Source: Candidatus Nitricoxidireducens bremensis
GTDB lineage: Bacteria; Pseudomonadota; Gammaproteobacteria; Burkholderiales; Rhodocyclaceae
NCBI GenBank assembly: GCA_030247725.1
Contig: JAOTRT010000006.1
Coordinates: 124,001 to 188,000, forward strand
Length of the DNA stretch: 64,000 nt
Reading direction: 5' to 3'
The notes below the pieces were generated by a model. It had not been told where the DNA came from. It saw nothing but the letters and a program-made list of their open reading frames with translations, and did no database searches. The number at the start of each line of letters is the position of its first letter. The first letter of the stretch is position 1. The translations under genes were made by a program, and so were the position numbers. Shown one piece after another: positions 55,720 through 64,000 of the stretch.

Positions 55720-58455
55720 ATGCTGCAGCAGGGCTGGGTCATCGTCCTCGTTTCCTTCGCCTACCTGGGCGTGCTGTTCGCCATCGCCTACCAGGCCGAC
55801 CGCCGCGCCGACAGCGGCCGTTCCCTGATCGCCCATCCGACCGTCTATGCCCTGTCCCTGGCGGTGTATTGCACCACCTGGACCTTCTACGGCAGCGTCG
55901 GCCGCGCCGCCGCCACCGGCATCGGCTTCCTGCCCATCTATCTCGGGCCGACCCTGATGCTGGCCCTGGGCTGGTTCGTCCTGCACAAGATCGTGCGCGT
56001 CGCCAAGGCCAACCGCATCACCTCCATCGCCGACTTCGTCGCCTCGCGCTACGGCAAGAGCCAGCTCCTCGGCGGCCTCGTCACCGTCATCGCCGTCGTC
56101 GGCGTCGTACCCTACATCGCCCTCCAGCTCAAGGCGGTGTCCAGCAGCTTCGCCATCCTCACGGGCTATCCGGAGATCGTCATGCCGGCGCGGGCGGGGG
56201 CGGCGCCCCTGCTGCAGGACAGCGCCCTCTACGTCGCCATCATCCTCGCCGCCTTCACCATCCTCTTCGGCACGCGCCACCTGGATGCCACGGAGCGCCA
56301 CGAGGGCATGGTGGCGGCCATCGCCTTCGAGTCCGTCGTCAAGCTGGTGGCCTTCTTCGCCGTCGGCCTCTACGTCACCTACGGCATCTACGACGGCTTC
56401 GGCGACATCTTCGACCGGGCCCAGGAGGTACCGAAGCTGGCAAAACTCATGGTCACCGCCGATACCGCCGCTAGCTACGGCAGCTGGGCGGCGCTCACCT
56501 TCCTCTCCATGCTCTCGGTGCTGCTGCTGCCGCGCCAGTTCCAGATCGCCGTGGTCGAGAACGTCAACGAGGCCCACGTGCGGCGCGCCGTCTGGCTATT
56601 TCCGCTGTATCTCTTCCTCATCAACATCTTCGTCCTGCCCATTGCCATCGGCGGCCTGCTGCACTTCCAGGGCGGCGGCGTGGACGCCGACACCTTCGTC
56701 CTGACGCTGCCCATGGCTCATCAGCAGGAGGCCCTGACGCTGCTGGTGTTCATCGGCGGCCTCTCCGCCGCCACCGGCATGGTCATCGTCGAGACCATCG
56801 CCCTGTCCACCATGGTCTGCAACGACCTGGTGATGCCGGTGCTGCTGCGCTGGCGCGCCTTGCGCCTGCATGAGCGCCAGGATCTCTCGGGCCTGCTGCT
56901 GGAGATCCGCCGCTGGGCCATCGCCGTCATCCTGATGCTCGGCTACCTCTATTTCCGGCTTGCCGGCGAAGCCTACGCCCTCGTCAGCATCGGCCTCATC
57001 TCCTTCGCCGCCGTCGCCCAGTTCGCCCCTGCCGTCATTGGCGGCCTCTACTGGAAGGGCGGCACGCGGGAGGGGGCCCTGGCCGGCCTCCTGGGCGGTT
57101 TCCTGGTCTGGTGCTACACGCTGCTGCTGCCGTCCTTCGCCAAGTCGGGCTGGCTGCCGGAGCAGTTCATGACCCAGGGCCTGTTCGGCGTCGAGTTGCT
57201 GCGGCCCCAGCAGCTCTTCGGCCTCACCGGCCTTGACGAGATCAGCCATTGCCTGTTCTGGAGCCTGTTCGTCAATCTGGCGGCTTATCTCGGCGTCTCC
57301 CTGCTGCGGGCGCCGGATGCCCGCGAGGCGCGCCAGGCCTCGCTCTTCGTCGATGCGCCGCGGCAGCGCGGCGAACTGGCCGGCTGGCGCGGCGGCGTGC
57401 GCGTCGCCGACCTGCTGCCCATGGCCGGCCGCTTCCTCGGCCCCGAGCGGGCGCGGGAAGCCTTCGAACGCCATGCCCGCAGCCGCGGTTTTGCGGGCCT
57501 CGACGCCCTGCCGGCCGACGCCGAGCTGGTGCATTTCGCCGAGAGCCTGCTGGCCGGCGCCATCGGCTCGGCCTCGGCCCGCGTCATGGTGGCTTCGGTG
57601 GTGCAGGAGGAACCCCTCGGTCTCGACGAAGTGATGAACATCCTCGACGAAGCCTCCCAGATACGGGCCTACAGCCGCGAAGTCGAGCAGAAGTCGCGGG
57701 AGCTGGAACGCGCCACCGCCGAGCTGCGGGAGGCCAACGAGCGGCTGCGGGAGCTGGATCGCATGAAGGACGACTTCATCTCCACCGTCACCCACGAACT
57801 GCGTACGCCGCTGACCTCGATCCGCGCCTTCTCCGAGATGCTGCACGAGGACCCGAAGATCGAGCTGGCCGAGCGCAGCCGCTTCCTCGGCATCATCGTC
57901 GGCGAGACCGAGCGCCTGTCGCGCCTCATCAACCAGATACTGGACCTGGCCAAGCTCGAATCGGGGCGGGCCGAATGGACCAGCACCGAAGTGGACCTCG
58001 CCGAGGTGGTGCGCGAGTCGGCCGCCTCCATGACCCAGGTGTTCCGGGACAAGGGGGTGACCCTCGACCTCGACCTGCCGCCCGGCGCGGTGGTGGTTCT
58101 GGCCGACCGGGACCGCCTCGTCCAGGTGGTCATCAATCTGCTGTCGAATGCGGTGAAGTTCGCCCCCGCCGGCCGCGGCCGGGTCGCCGCCGCCGTCGCG
58201 GTGGACCGGGGGCTGGCGCAGGTGACGGTCGCCGACAACGGCCCGGGCATCCATGCGTCCGAGCATGAGCGCATTTTCGAGAAATTCCGCCAGGGCGGGC
58301 AGGATGTGCTGACGGACAAGCCCCAGGGCACCGGCCTCGGGCTGCCGATCAGCCGCCAGATCGTCGAATATTTCGGCGGCCGGCTCTGGGTCGAGAGCGA
58401 GGCGGGCAAGGGCGCGCGGTTCAAGTTCACCCTGCCGCTGCAGGACACGAGATAA
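55720..58455 (+). CDS. Sensor histidine kinase with sodium/solute symporter domain (CbrA-like)
   Basis: A 911-aa protein. Residues 1-500 are a solute:sodium symporter-like membrane domain with about thirteen helices (YQADRRADSGRSLIAHPTVY; TWTFYGSVGRAAATGIGFLP). The C-terminal kinase has the H-box STVTHELRTPLTSIRAF (His near residue 693), N-box VINLLSNAVKFAP, G1 VADNGPGI, F-box FEKFRQGG and G2 GTGLGLPISRQIV. CbrA senses and transports substrates in other bacteria; acetate or a similar carboxylate is likely here because of acs. It is followed by a receiver-only regulator. Confidence 0.93.
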   Translation: MLQQGWVIVLVSFAYLGVLFAIAYQADRRADSGRSLIAHPTVYALSLAVYCTTWTFYGSVGRAAATGIGFLPIYLGPTLMLALGWFVLHKIVRVAKANRITSIADFVASRYGKSQLLGGLVTVIAVVGVVPYIALQLKAVSSSFAILTGYPEIVMPARAGAAPLLQDSALYVAIILAAFTILFGTRHLDATERHEGMVAAIAFESVVKLVAFFAVGLYVTYGIYDGFGDIFDRAQEVPKLAKLMVTADTAASYGSWAALTFLSMLSVLLLPRQFQIAVVENVNEAHVRRAVWLFPLYLFLINIFVLPIAIGGLLHFQGGGVDADTFVLTLPMAHQQEALTLLVFIGGLSAATGMVIVETIALSTMVCNDLVMPVLLRWRALRLHERQDLSGLLLEIRRWAIAVILMLGYLYFRLAGEAYALVSIGLISFAAVAQFAPAVIGGLYWKGGTREGALAGLLGGFLVWCYTLLLPSFAKSGWLPEQFMTQGLFGVELLRPQQLFGLTGLDEISHCLFWSLFVNLAAYLGVSLLRAPDAREARQASLFVDAPRQRGELAGWRGGVRVADLLPMAGRFLGPERAREAFERHARSRGFAGLDALPADAELVHFAESLLAGAIGSASARVMVASVVQEEPLGLDEVMNILDEASQIRAYSREVEQKSRELERATAELREANERLRELDRMKDDFISTVTHELRTPLTSIRAFSEMLHEDPKIELAERSRFLGIIVGETERLSRLINQILDLAKLESGRAEWTSTEVDLAEVVRESAASMTQVFRDKGVTLDLDLPPGAVVVLADRDRLVQVVINLLSNAVKFAPAGRGRVAAAVAVDRGLAQVTVADNGPGIHASEHERIFEKFRQGGQDVLTDKPQGTGLGLPISRQIVEYFGGRLWVESEAGKGARFKFTLPLQDTR

Positions 58456-58483
58456 TTGCAAAAAAATACCGGGAGGAGACCCC

Positions 58484-58855
58484 ATGGCAAGAAAAATTCT
58501 CATCGTCGACGATGAGCCGAACATCGTTATTTCGCTGGAGTTCCTGATGAAGAAGGAAGGCTTCGTGGTCGCCGTCGCCGGCGACGGCGACGCGGCGCTC
58601 GAACAGGCGGCCGCCTTTCGTCCGGATCTCGTCCTGCTGGACGTCATGATGCCGAAGAAATCCGGCTACGAAGTCTGCGAACAGCTGCGCGGCGACCCGT
58701 CCCAGGGCGATCTCAAGATCGTCATGCTGACGGCCAAGGGCCGGGAGTCGGAAGTCGCCAAGGGCATCGCCATCGGGGCCGATGCCTACGTCACCAAGCC
58801 CTTCTCGACCAAGGAACTGGTGGCCAGGGTCAGGACCCTGCTGGGCATGGCATGA
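58484..58855 (+). CDS. Receiver-only response regulator
   Basis: A 123-aa CheY-like receiver. Acidic pocket residues lie in ILIVDDEPNIV, and the phospho-acceptor Asp is in PDLVLLDVMMPKKSG. K in YVTKPF completes the site. There is no DNA-binding output domain, so it must signal by protein contact. The GGGAGGAG upstream is strong. It overlaps the following exonuclease-fusion gene by 4 bp (ATGA). Confidence 0.94.
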   Translation: MARKILIVDDEPNIVISLEFLMKKEGFVVAVAGDGDAALEQAAAFRPDLVLLDVMMPKKSGYEVCEQLRGDPSQGDLKIVMLTAKGRESEVAKGIAIGADAYVTKPFSTKELVARVRTLLGMA

Positions 58856-61044
58856 ACGCGCGCACCCGCTTTCTCATCGCTGCGGCGGTGCTGGGCCTGC
58901 TGATGACGGGACCCTTCCTGCTGACGGTCGCCATCCTCTTCGGCGACCTCCAGGAGGCCGAACGCACCGCCATCGTGGACATCCTGCTGCCGCGGCTGCC
59001 CATCGGCACCCTGATGACCCTCATGGGCTTCATCCTCGGCCTCCAGGTGCTGCGCGGTCTTTTCAAGCATTACGTGCGCGGACTGCTGCGCATGGCCGAG
59101 ACCCTGCGCCTGATGCTCGGCGCCAACCGCAACTTCCGCGTCACGCCGGAAGGCCCGCCGGAAGTCTGCGAACTGGCGCGCGCCGCCAACGACCTGGCCC
59201 AGCAGCGGGACGAACTGCTCACCGACGTGGAGGCCCAGATCGCCAGGGCCAAGGCCTCGGTGGAAGAGGAGAAGAACCGGCTCGCCGCCCTCATGTCGGA
59301 GCTCTCGATGGGCGTCGTCGTCTGCAACCTGGACGGCCGCATCCTGCTCTACAACAACCGCGCCCGCCTGCAGTTCAAGGCCCTCTCCCAGGGGCCCACC
59401 TCCATGAGCGGCGGCGCCCTCATCGGTCTCGGCCGCTCGATCTTCTCCATCCTCGAACGGGGACAGATCACCCATGCCCTGGAGAACATCCAGGAGCGCC
59501 TGCGCAAGGGCAGCGCCGAGCCCAGCGCCAACTTCATCACCTCCACGCGCTCCGGCCAGCTGCTGCGGGCCCAGATGGCGCCCGTGCTTCGCACCGTGGT
59601 GCTCGACGAGGGGGAGGAGGACTGCGGCGAGGACGGCGCCCAGGAGATCACCGGCTACGTCCTCACCATCGAGAACATCACGCGCAGCTTCGAGCGGGAC
59701 GCCCAGCGCGATCAGGTCATGCAGTCGCTGACGGACGGCAGCCGCGCCTCCCTGGGTTCGGTGCGTGCCGCCGTCGAGACCCTGGCCGACAATCCGGACA
59801 TGGAGCCGGAATTGCGCGAGCGCTTCGTCGGCATCATCCGTGACGAGGCGACGCGCATGAGCGAGCGCCTCGAAAGCACCACCGCCGAGTTCGCCGATTC
59901 CCTGAAGACGCGCTGGCCCCTGGAGGACATGCTCGGCATCGACCTCGTCACCGCCGCCCAGCGGCGCATCGAGGACCGGCTCAAGCTGATGACCAAGCAG
60001 GAGGACCTGGACGACAGCCTCTGGATCAGGGCCGACAGCTTCTCCCTGATCCAGGCCATGACCTTCCTCGCCGCCCGCCTGCTCGATCACTACGAGATAC
60101 GGGAACTGCGCTTTCGCCTGTCCGCCGAGGGCAAGATGGCCTTCGTGGACCTGATCTGGTCCGGCACGCCGGTCTCCTCCGAGACCCTCTACACATGGGA
60201 GCTGGAGAACATGACGGTGGCGGGCGAGGCCAGCCCGCTCACCCTGCGCGACGTCATCGACCGCCACGGCGGCGAAATCTGGTACCAGCGCGACAAGGCC
60301 GCCCACCGCGCCTACTTCCGCATCGTCCTGCCGGTCGCCGCCATGCCGGCTGTCGAGGCGCAGCCCCAGCAACTGCGCGGCGGCAGCCGGCCCGAGTACT
60401 ACGACTTCGACCTCTTCGCCGCCCGCGACGCCTCCATCGACCTGGACCGCAAGCTCTCCGAGCTGGCCTACTCGGTGTTCGACACCGAGACCACCGGTCT
60501 GGAACCCTCGGCCGGCGACGAGATCATCCAGATCGGCGCCGTGCGCGCCGTGAACGGCCGCCTGCTGCGCCAGGAGATCTTCGACCAGCTCATCGATCCG
60601 CGCATCCCCCTGAAACCCGAGGGCATCCCCATCCACGGCATCACCGAAGACATGGTGCGCGGCCAGCCGACCCTCGACGTGGTGCTGCCGGCCTTCCACG
60701 AATTCTGCAGCGAAACGGTGCTGGTGGCCCACAACGCCGCCTTCGACATGCGCTTCCTGCAGCTCAAGGAGGAGAGCATCGGCGTGCGCTTCTCCCAGCC
60801 GGTGCTGGACACGCTGCTGCTGTCGGCCGTCATCCATCCGAACCAGGAGTCCCACAAGCTGGAAAGCATCGCCGAACGCCTCGGCATCAACGTCATCGGC
60901 CGCCATACGGCGCTGGGCGACGCCTTCGTCACCGGCGAGGTGTTCCTCAAGATGGTGCCGCTGCTGGCCGACATGGGCATCCTCACCCTGCGCCAGGCCC
61001 TCGAAGCCGCCGAGAAGACCTACTACGCGAGGGTCAAGTATTGA
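58852..61044 (+). CDS. Membrane PAS-pseudokinase fused to DEDDh exonuclease
   Basis: A 730-aa fusion. Two TM helices (about residues 8-30 and 48-68) lead to a HAMP-like region, a PAS domain (about 140-220), then a histidine-kinase-like module (about 280-510) in which the H-box position reads DGSRASLGSVRA: His-Glu is replaced by Asp295-Gly296, and the N- and G-boxes are eroded. Residues 540-715 are a DnaQ-like exonuclease with all motifs: FDTETTGL (D544, E546), VAHNAAFDMRFL (D632) and RHTALGDAF (H685, D690). The pseudokinase half probably regulates the nuclease. Substrate unknown. Confidence 0.88.
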   Translation: MNARTRFLIAAAVLGLLMTGPFLLTVAILFGDLQEAERTAIVDILLPRLPIGTLMTLMGFILGLQVLRGLFKHYVRGLLRMAETLRLMLGANRNFRVTPEGPPEVCELARAANDLAQQRDELLTDVEAQIARAKASVEEEKNRLAALMSELSMGVVVCNLDGRILLYNNRARLQFKALSQGPTSMSGGALIGLGRSIFSILERGQITHALENIQERLRKGSAEPSANFITSTRSGQLLRAQMAPVLRTVVLDEGEEDCGEDGAQEITGYVLTIENITRSFERDAQRDQVMQSLTDGSRASLGSVRAAVETLADNPDMEPELRERFVGIIRDEATRMSERLESTTAEFADSLKTRWPLEDMLGIDLVTAAQRRIEDRLKLMTKQEDLDDSLWIRADSFSLIQAMTFLAARLLDHYEIRELRFRLSAEGKMAFVDLIWSGTPVSSETLYTWELENMTVAGEASPLTLRDVIDRHGGEIWYQRDKAAHRAYFRIVLPVAAMPAVEAQPQQLRGGSRPEYYDFDLFAARDASIDLDRKLSELAYSVFDTETTGLEPSAGDEIIQIGAVRAVNGRLLRQEIFDQLIDPRIPLKPEGIPIHGITEDMVRGQPTLDVVLPAFHEFCSETVLVAHNAAFDMRFLQLKEESIGVRFSQPVLDTLLLSAVIHPNQESHKLESIAERLGINVIGRHTALGDAFVTGEVFLKMVPLLADMGILTLRQALEAAEKTYYARVKY

Positions 61045-62108
61045 GCTGTCGCGCTGCCCTGCCAGACTTGCCGGCGGACCTCGCCGGCCGCATCGCCGCC
61101 GCCGCCGACGTGAACGCCCTGGCGGCCCTGGCGCCGCAGCTGCGGCAGGCCGCCCTGGCCGCGTTGGCGGACGATGCCGGGCCGGCGCAGGTGACGCGCC
61201 TGATCTCGGCCCTCAACGACCTTCTTTCCGGGCGTATCGTCGCCCTGGCCGCCGCCCGCCATCGCCTGCCGGCTGCCTCCTGGTGCTGGCTCTCCCTCGG
61301 CTCGGAGGGGCGCGGCGAGCAGACCCTGGCGACGGACCAGGACAACGGCCTCCTCTTCAGCGCCAGCAGCGGCGCCGAAGCGCGGGAGTTGCGCCGTCTT
61401 TTCCTGCCTTTCGCCGCGGCGGTGAATGCCGACCTCGACGCCTGCGGCATCCCCCTGTGCACCGGCAAGATCATGGCCGGCAATCCGGACTGGTGCCTCT
61501 CCCTCGACGAATGGCGCGAGCGCTTCTTCGGCTGGATACGCACGCCGGACCCGAAGGCCCTGCTCAACGCCACGATCTTCTTCGACTTCCGCGCCCTGTG
61601 CGGCGCCGATGATCTCGCCGCGACGCTGCGCGCCTACCTGACGGAGCTGGCGGCCGGCAACGATGTCTTCCTGCGCATGCTGGCCGCCAACGCCCTCGAT
61701 GTGGCGCCGCCCCTGGGCCTGCTGGGCGACGTGGTGGGGGAAGACGCCGCCGGCGGCCGTGTCGACCTGAAGAAGTTCGGCAGCCGCCTCTTCGTCGATG
61801 CGGCCCGCGTCCTGGCGCTGGCGGCCGGCGTACCTGCGGTCAACACCCTGGCGCGCCTGCGCGGGCTTGCCGGACAGCCGCGCATGCCCCTGGCGGCCGA
61901 GGCCGAGGCCGCCGTCCAGGCCTGCCTTGCGGTGCTGCGACTGCGCCTCGAAGGTCAGCGCAACGCCCTGGCGCAAGGTATGGCCGCCGACAATTTGGTC
62001 GATCCCGCCGGCCTCAACGACTTCGACCGCCGCCTGCTGCGGGAAGCCCTGCACCAGGCCCGGCGCCTGCAGACCCATCTGCGCCTTGGCTTCGGCATCG
62101 GCAACTGA
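61041..62108 (+). CDS. DUF294 nucleotidyltransferase-like protein without CBS domains
   Basis: A 355-aa protein related to the GlnD-type nucleotidyltransferase fold. The motif GSEGRGEQTLATDQDNGLLF carries the GS and DxD (DQD) pattern typical of the fold. Distinct conserved stretches are CGIPLCTGKIMAGNPDWCLS and LLNATIFFDFRALCGADD. A TTG start overlaps the previous stop as TTGA. It is a clear paralogue of the C-terminal part of the next gene. It probably transfers a nucleotide to a protein or small molecule. Confidence 0.85.
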   Translation: MSCRAALPDLPADLAGRIAAAADVNALAALAPQLRQAALAALADDAGPAQVTRLISALNDLLSGRIVALAAARHRLPAASWCWLSLGSEGRGEQTLATDQDNGLLFSASSGAEARELRRLFLPFAAAVNADLDACGIPLCTGKIMAGNPDWCLSLDEWRERFFGWIRTPDPKALLNATIFFDFRALCGADDLAATLRAYLTELAAGNDVFLRMLAANALDVAPPLGLLGDVVGEDAAGGRVDLKKFGSRLFVDAARVLALAAGVPAVNTLARLRGLAGQPRMPLAAEAEAAVQACLAVLRLRLEGQRNALAQGMAADNLVDPAGLNDFDRRLLREALHQARRLQTHLRLGFGIGN

Positions 62109-62136
62109 TTTCCACAACCCCTCCCTGGATACTGCG

Positions 62137-63579
62137 ATGAGCGCCATTTCCAACGCCCGCCTCACCCTCCACAGCCAGCTTGCCGCCCTGATCCGCCGCA
62201 AGCCGGTGGTGGCCATGCCCGAGACTTCCCTCAAGGAGGCGGTGCAGGCCATGGCCGAGAATCGCGTCGGCTCCATCGTCGTTGTCGAGCCCGAGAGCGG
62301 TCGGCCCATCGGCATCTTCACCCTGCGCGACCTGCTCTACCGGGTGGCGGCGGTGTCCTGCGACCTGGACCAGATGCTGATGTCGGTGATGAGCGACAGC
62401 GGGCTGCTGATGCTCAACTGGCGCTCCACCGTCTACCAGGCGGCCCTGCTGATGGCGCGCCACGGCGTGCACCACGTGCTGGTGGTGGACGCCTCCGGCA
62501 AGCTGGCCGGCGTGGTCTCCCAGGACGACATCTACGAACTCCAGAGCGGTGGCGGCAAGGCCATCAGCGGCGCCATCCGCAATGCCCGCGAGATGGACGG
62601 CCTGGTGGCGGCGGCCGAAGACATCCGTCGCCTCGCCGAGCGCATGCTGGCCGAAGGCACGGCGGCCGAGCCCCTGACCCAGCTCATCTCCTCCCTCAAC
62701 GACCACCTGACGGTGCGCATCATCGAACTCACCAAGGTCGAGTTCGCGCTGCCGAAGACCGAGTGGTGCTGGCTCTCCTTCGGTTCGGAAGGGCGCTTCG
62801 AGCAGACCCTGTCCACCGACCAGGACAACGGCATCGCCTTCACGGCGCCGGCCGACGGGGCCGAGGCCATGCGCCAGGCCTTCCTGCCCTTCGCCCGTGC
62901 CGTCAACGAGCGCCTGGCCGCCTGCGGCTTCCCCCTCTGCAAGGGCAACATCATGGCCAGCAATCCGGAGCTGTGCCTGTCGGTGGCCGAGTGGCAGAAG
63001 AAGTTCCAGGCCTGGGTCCAGGCCGGCAATCCCCAGGCCCTGCTCAACGGCACCATCTTCTTCGACTTCCGCCCCCTCTACGGCGACGAAGCCATCACCG
63101 ACGAGCTGCGCGCCTGGCTGCTCGGCATTACCGCCAACGCCTCCCTGTTCCTGCGCCAGATGGCGGCCAATGCCCTGCGCGTCGAGGCGCCCATCGGCGT
63201 CATCCGCGACTTCAGCTTCGACAAGAACGAGGAGTTCCCCCACACCATCGACCTCAAGGCCTCGGGCTCGCGCCTCTTCGTCGATGTGGCGCGCATCCTC
63301 TCCCTCGCCAACGGCATCGGCGAGACGAACACCGCCGAGCGCCTGCGCGCTCTCGCCGAGCGGGGCAAGCTGGGACGCGACGACATCGGCGCCGTCATCG
63401 ACGGCTTCTATTTCATCCAGCAGATGCGCCTGCGCCAGCAGCAGGGCGGCACGCCGGCCGGCATCGCCAACCGGGTGGACCCGGATGAACTCAACGAGCT
63501 CGACCGCCTGATCCTCAAGGAAGCCTTCAAGCAGGCCAAGAAGCTCCAGGGGCGTTTGCAGCTCGAATACCGCATCTAG
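62137..63579 (+). CDS. CBS-domain DUF294 nucleotidyltransferase-like protein
   Basis: A 480-aa protein. Residues 15-140 are two CBS domains (VAMPETSLKEAVQAMAENRV; LMARHGVHHVLVVDASGKLA), which usually bind adenine nucleotides. The DUF294 domain follows: FGSEGRFEQTLSTDQDNGIA with the same GS...DQD motif, CGFPLCKGNIMASNPELCLS, and a C-terminal substrate-binding part ending LQLEYRI. It is the usual partner of VC_2705-type symporters. The CBS pair may sense cell energy state. Confidence 0.9.
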   Translation: MSAISNARLTLHSQLAALIRRKPVVAMPETSLKEAVQAMAENRVGSIVVVEPESGRPIGIFTLRDLLYRVAAVSCDLDQMLMSVMSDSGLLMLNWRSTVYQAALLMARHGVHHVLVVDASGKLAGVVSQDDIYELQSGGGKAISGAIRNAREMDGLVAAAEDIRRLAERMLAEGTAAEPLTQLISSLNDHLTVRIIELTKVEFALPKTEWCWLSFGSEGRFEQTLSTDQDNGIAFTAPADGAEAMRQAFLPFARAVNERLAACGFPLCKGNIMASNPELCLSVAEWQKKFQAWVQAGNPQALLNGTIFFDFRPLYGDEAITDELRAWLLGITANASLFLRQMAANALRVEAPIGVIRDFSFDKNEEFPHTIDLKASGSRLFVDVARILSLANGIGETNTAERLRALAERGKLGRDDIGAVIDGFYFIQQMRLRQQQGGTPAGIANRVDPDELNELDRLILKEAFKQAKKLQGRLQLEYRI

Positions 63580-63594
63580 CGCCGGCTTCTGTCC

Positions 63595-64000
63595 ATGCCC
63601 TTTTCCGGCCACCGTCCCCAGTATCGCCGCCTGAAGCGGCTTTACGCCTGGTACACCTTCGGCTTCGCCGTCTTCATCGGCGCGCTGGCGGTGGCCGAGC
63701 GCATGGGCCTGTCGCCGCGCATGATCGGCTACCTGTTCCTGTTCGCCACCATCGCCATCTACGCCAGCATCGGCGTCCTCAGCCGCACGGCGGACGTGAA
63801 CGAGTACTACGTGGCGGGGCGGCGCGTGCCGGCCTTCTTCAACGGCATGGCGACGGGCGGCGACTGGCTGTCGGCGGCCTCCTTCATCGGCATGGCCGGC
63901 ACCCTCTACTTCAGCGGCTACCAGGGCCTGGCCTTCGTCATGGGCTGGACCGGCGGCTACGTGCTGGTGGCGCTGCTGCTGGCGCCCTACCTGCGCAAGT
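63595..64000 (+). CDS. VC_2705/ActP-type sodium:solute symporter, N-terminus (cut by window edge)
   Basis: The first 135 residues of a solute:sodium symporter. It begins MPFSGHRPQYRRLKRLYAWY, has a TM helix, then VNEYYVAGRRVPAFFNGMAT and GGDWLSAASFIGMAGTLYFS, the family sequence around the sodium site. Acetate or another small carboxylate is a likely substrate given acs and the regulators upstream. The gene continues beyond the right edge. Confidence 0.88.
   Translation, partial: MPFSGHRPQYRRLKRLYAWYTFGFAVFIGALAVAERMGLSPRMIGYLFLFATIAIYASIGVLSRTADVNEYYVAGRRVPAFFNGMATGGDWLSAASFIGMAGTLYFSGYQGLAFVMGWTGGYVLVALLLAPYLRK

Noticed and set aside
56596-58647. Long minus-strand open frame across the symporter-kinase
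   Set aside because: It is antisense to the kinase, rich in His/Gln/Asp without motifs. The plus strand carries complete kinase boxes.

Overview
The window is GC-rich chromosomal DNA from a betaproteobacterium. Gene content and order suggest a Rhodocyclales member (Azospira/Dechloromonas/Azoarcus type): rne-rluC, yceF/yceD-rpmF-plsX-fabHDGF, rpoE-rseABC-mucD, an acs-linked symporter-kinase locus and HU genes with lysine-rich tails. This placement is inference from gene content, with no marker comparison. No rRNA, CRISPR array, insertion sequence or prophage was seen. About 75 genes, two tRNAs and eight convincing intrinsic terminators were identified.

Layout. 1-3 kb: the cut-off start of a serralysin-like protein, two small proteins (one with long polyglycine runs), a fumarylacetoacetase-family enzyme, HU and a DEDDh exonuclease. 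3-6 kb: an isolated mlaF homologue, tRNA-Arg, the lysophospholipid transporter lplT and a divergent LysR gene. 6.8-14 kb: alr-radA-FtsX-type permease, then a heme-motif GGDEF protein. 14-18.8 kb: moaA-mobA, a second HU, a YecA/SEC-C protein, an HNH protein, a cupin and a radical SAM protein. 18.8-24.6 kb: many small genes (YchJ-like, rdgC, FecR-type, yjdM, a ProQ/FinO protein). 24.7-29.3 kb: tRNA-Asn, an aromatic aminotransferase, uvrB, csp and a low-molecular-weight phosphatase. 29.3-36.7 kb: rne and rluC, then HAD, Rieske, S49 peptidase, tetrapyrrole methylase and Maf genes. 36.7-43.3 kb: the rpmF-fatty-acid cluster and a YgfX-like gene. 43.3-49.5 kb: nadB and the sigma-E operon. 49.5-53.2 kb: murI, a HELLH protein, class I fumarase and a YqhA-family protein. 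53.4-64 kb: acs, then an unusual signalling operon.

The most unusual region is 55.5-64.0 kb. Downstream of acs lie, in one tight run: a small membrane protein; a symporter-domain histidine kinase; a receiver-only response regulator; a membrane PAS/pseudokinase protein fused to an intact DEDDh exonuclease; two paralogous DUF294 nucleotidyltransferase-like proteins, one with CBS domains; and the start of a VC_2705/ActP-type symporter. It looks like a control circuit for acetate or similar small-carboxylate use in which a nucleotidyl transfer is set by CBS-DUF294 proteins and reversed by a membrane exonuclease. Each family is known, but the biochemical logic is, to my knowledge, undescribed.

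Smaller points of interest: a terminator-like hairpin abutting the plsX start codon; a sigma-E-like promoter upstream of rpoE; a His-to-Tyr change in the H-switch of the isolated MlaF; a CX4CX2C radical SAM protein; and repeated TTGA stop/start overlaps.
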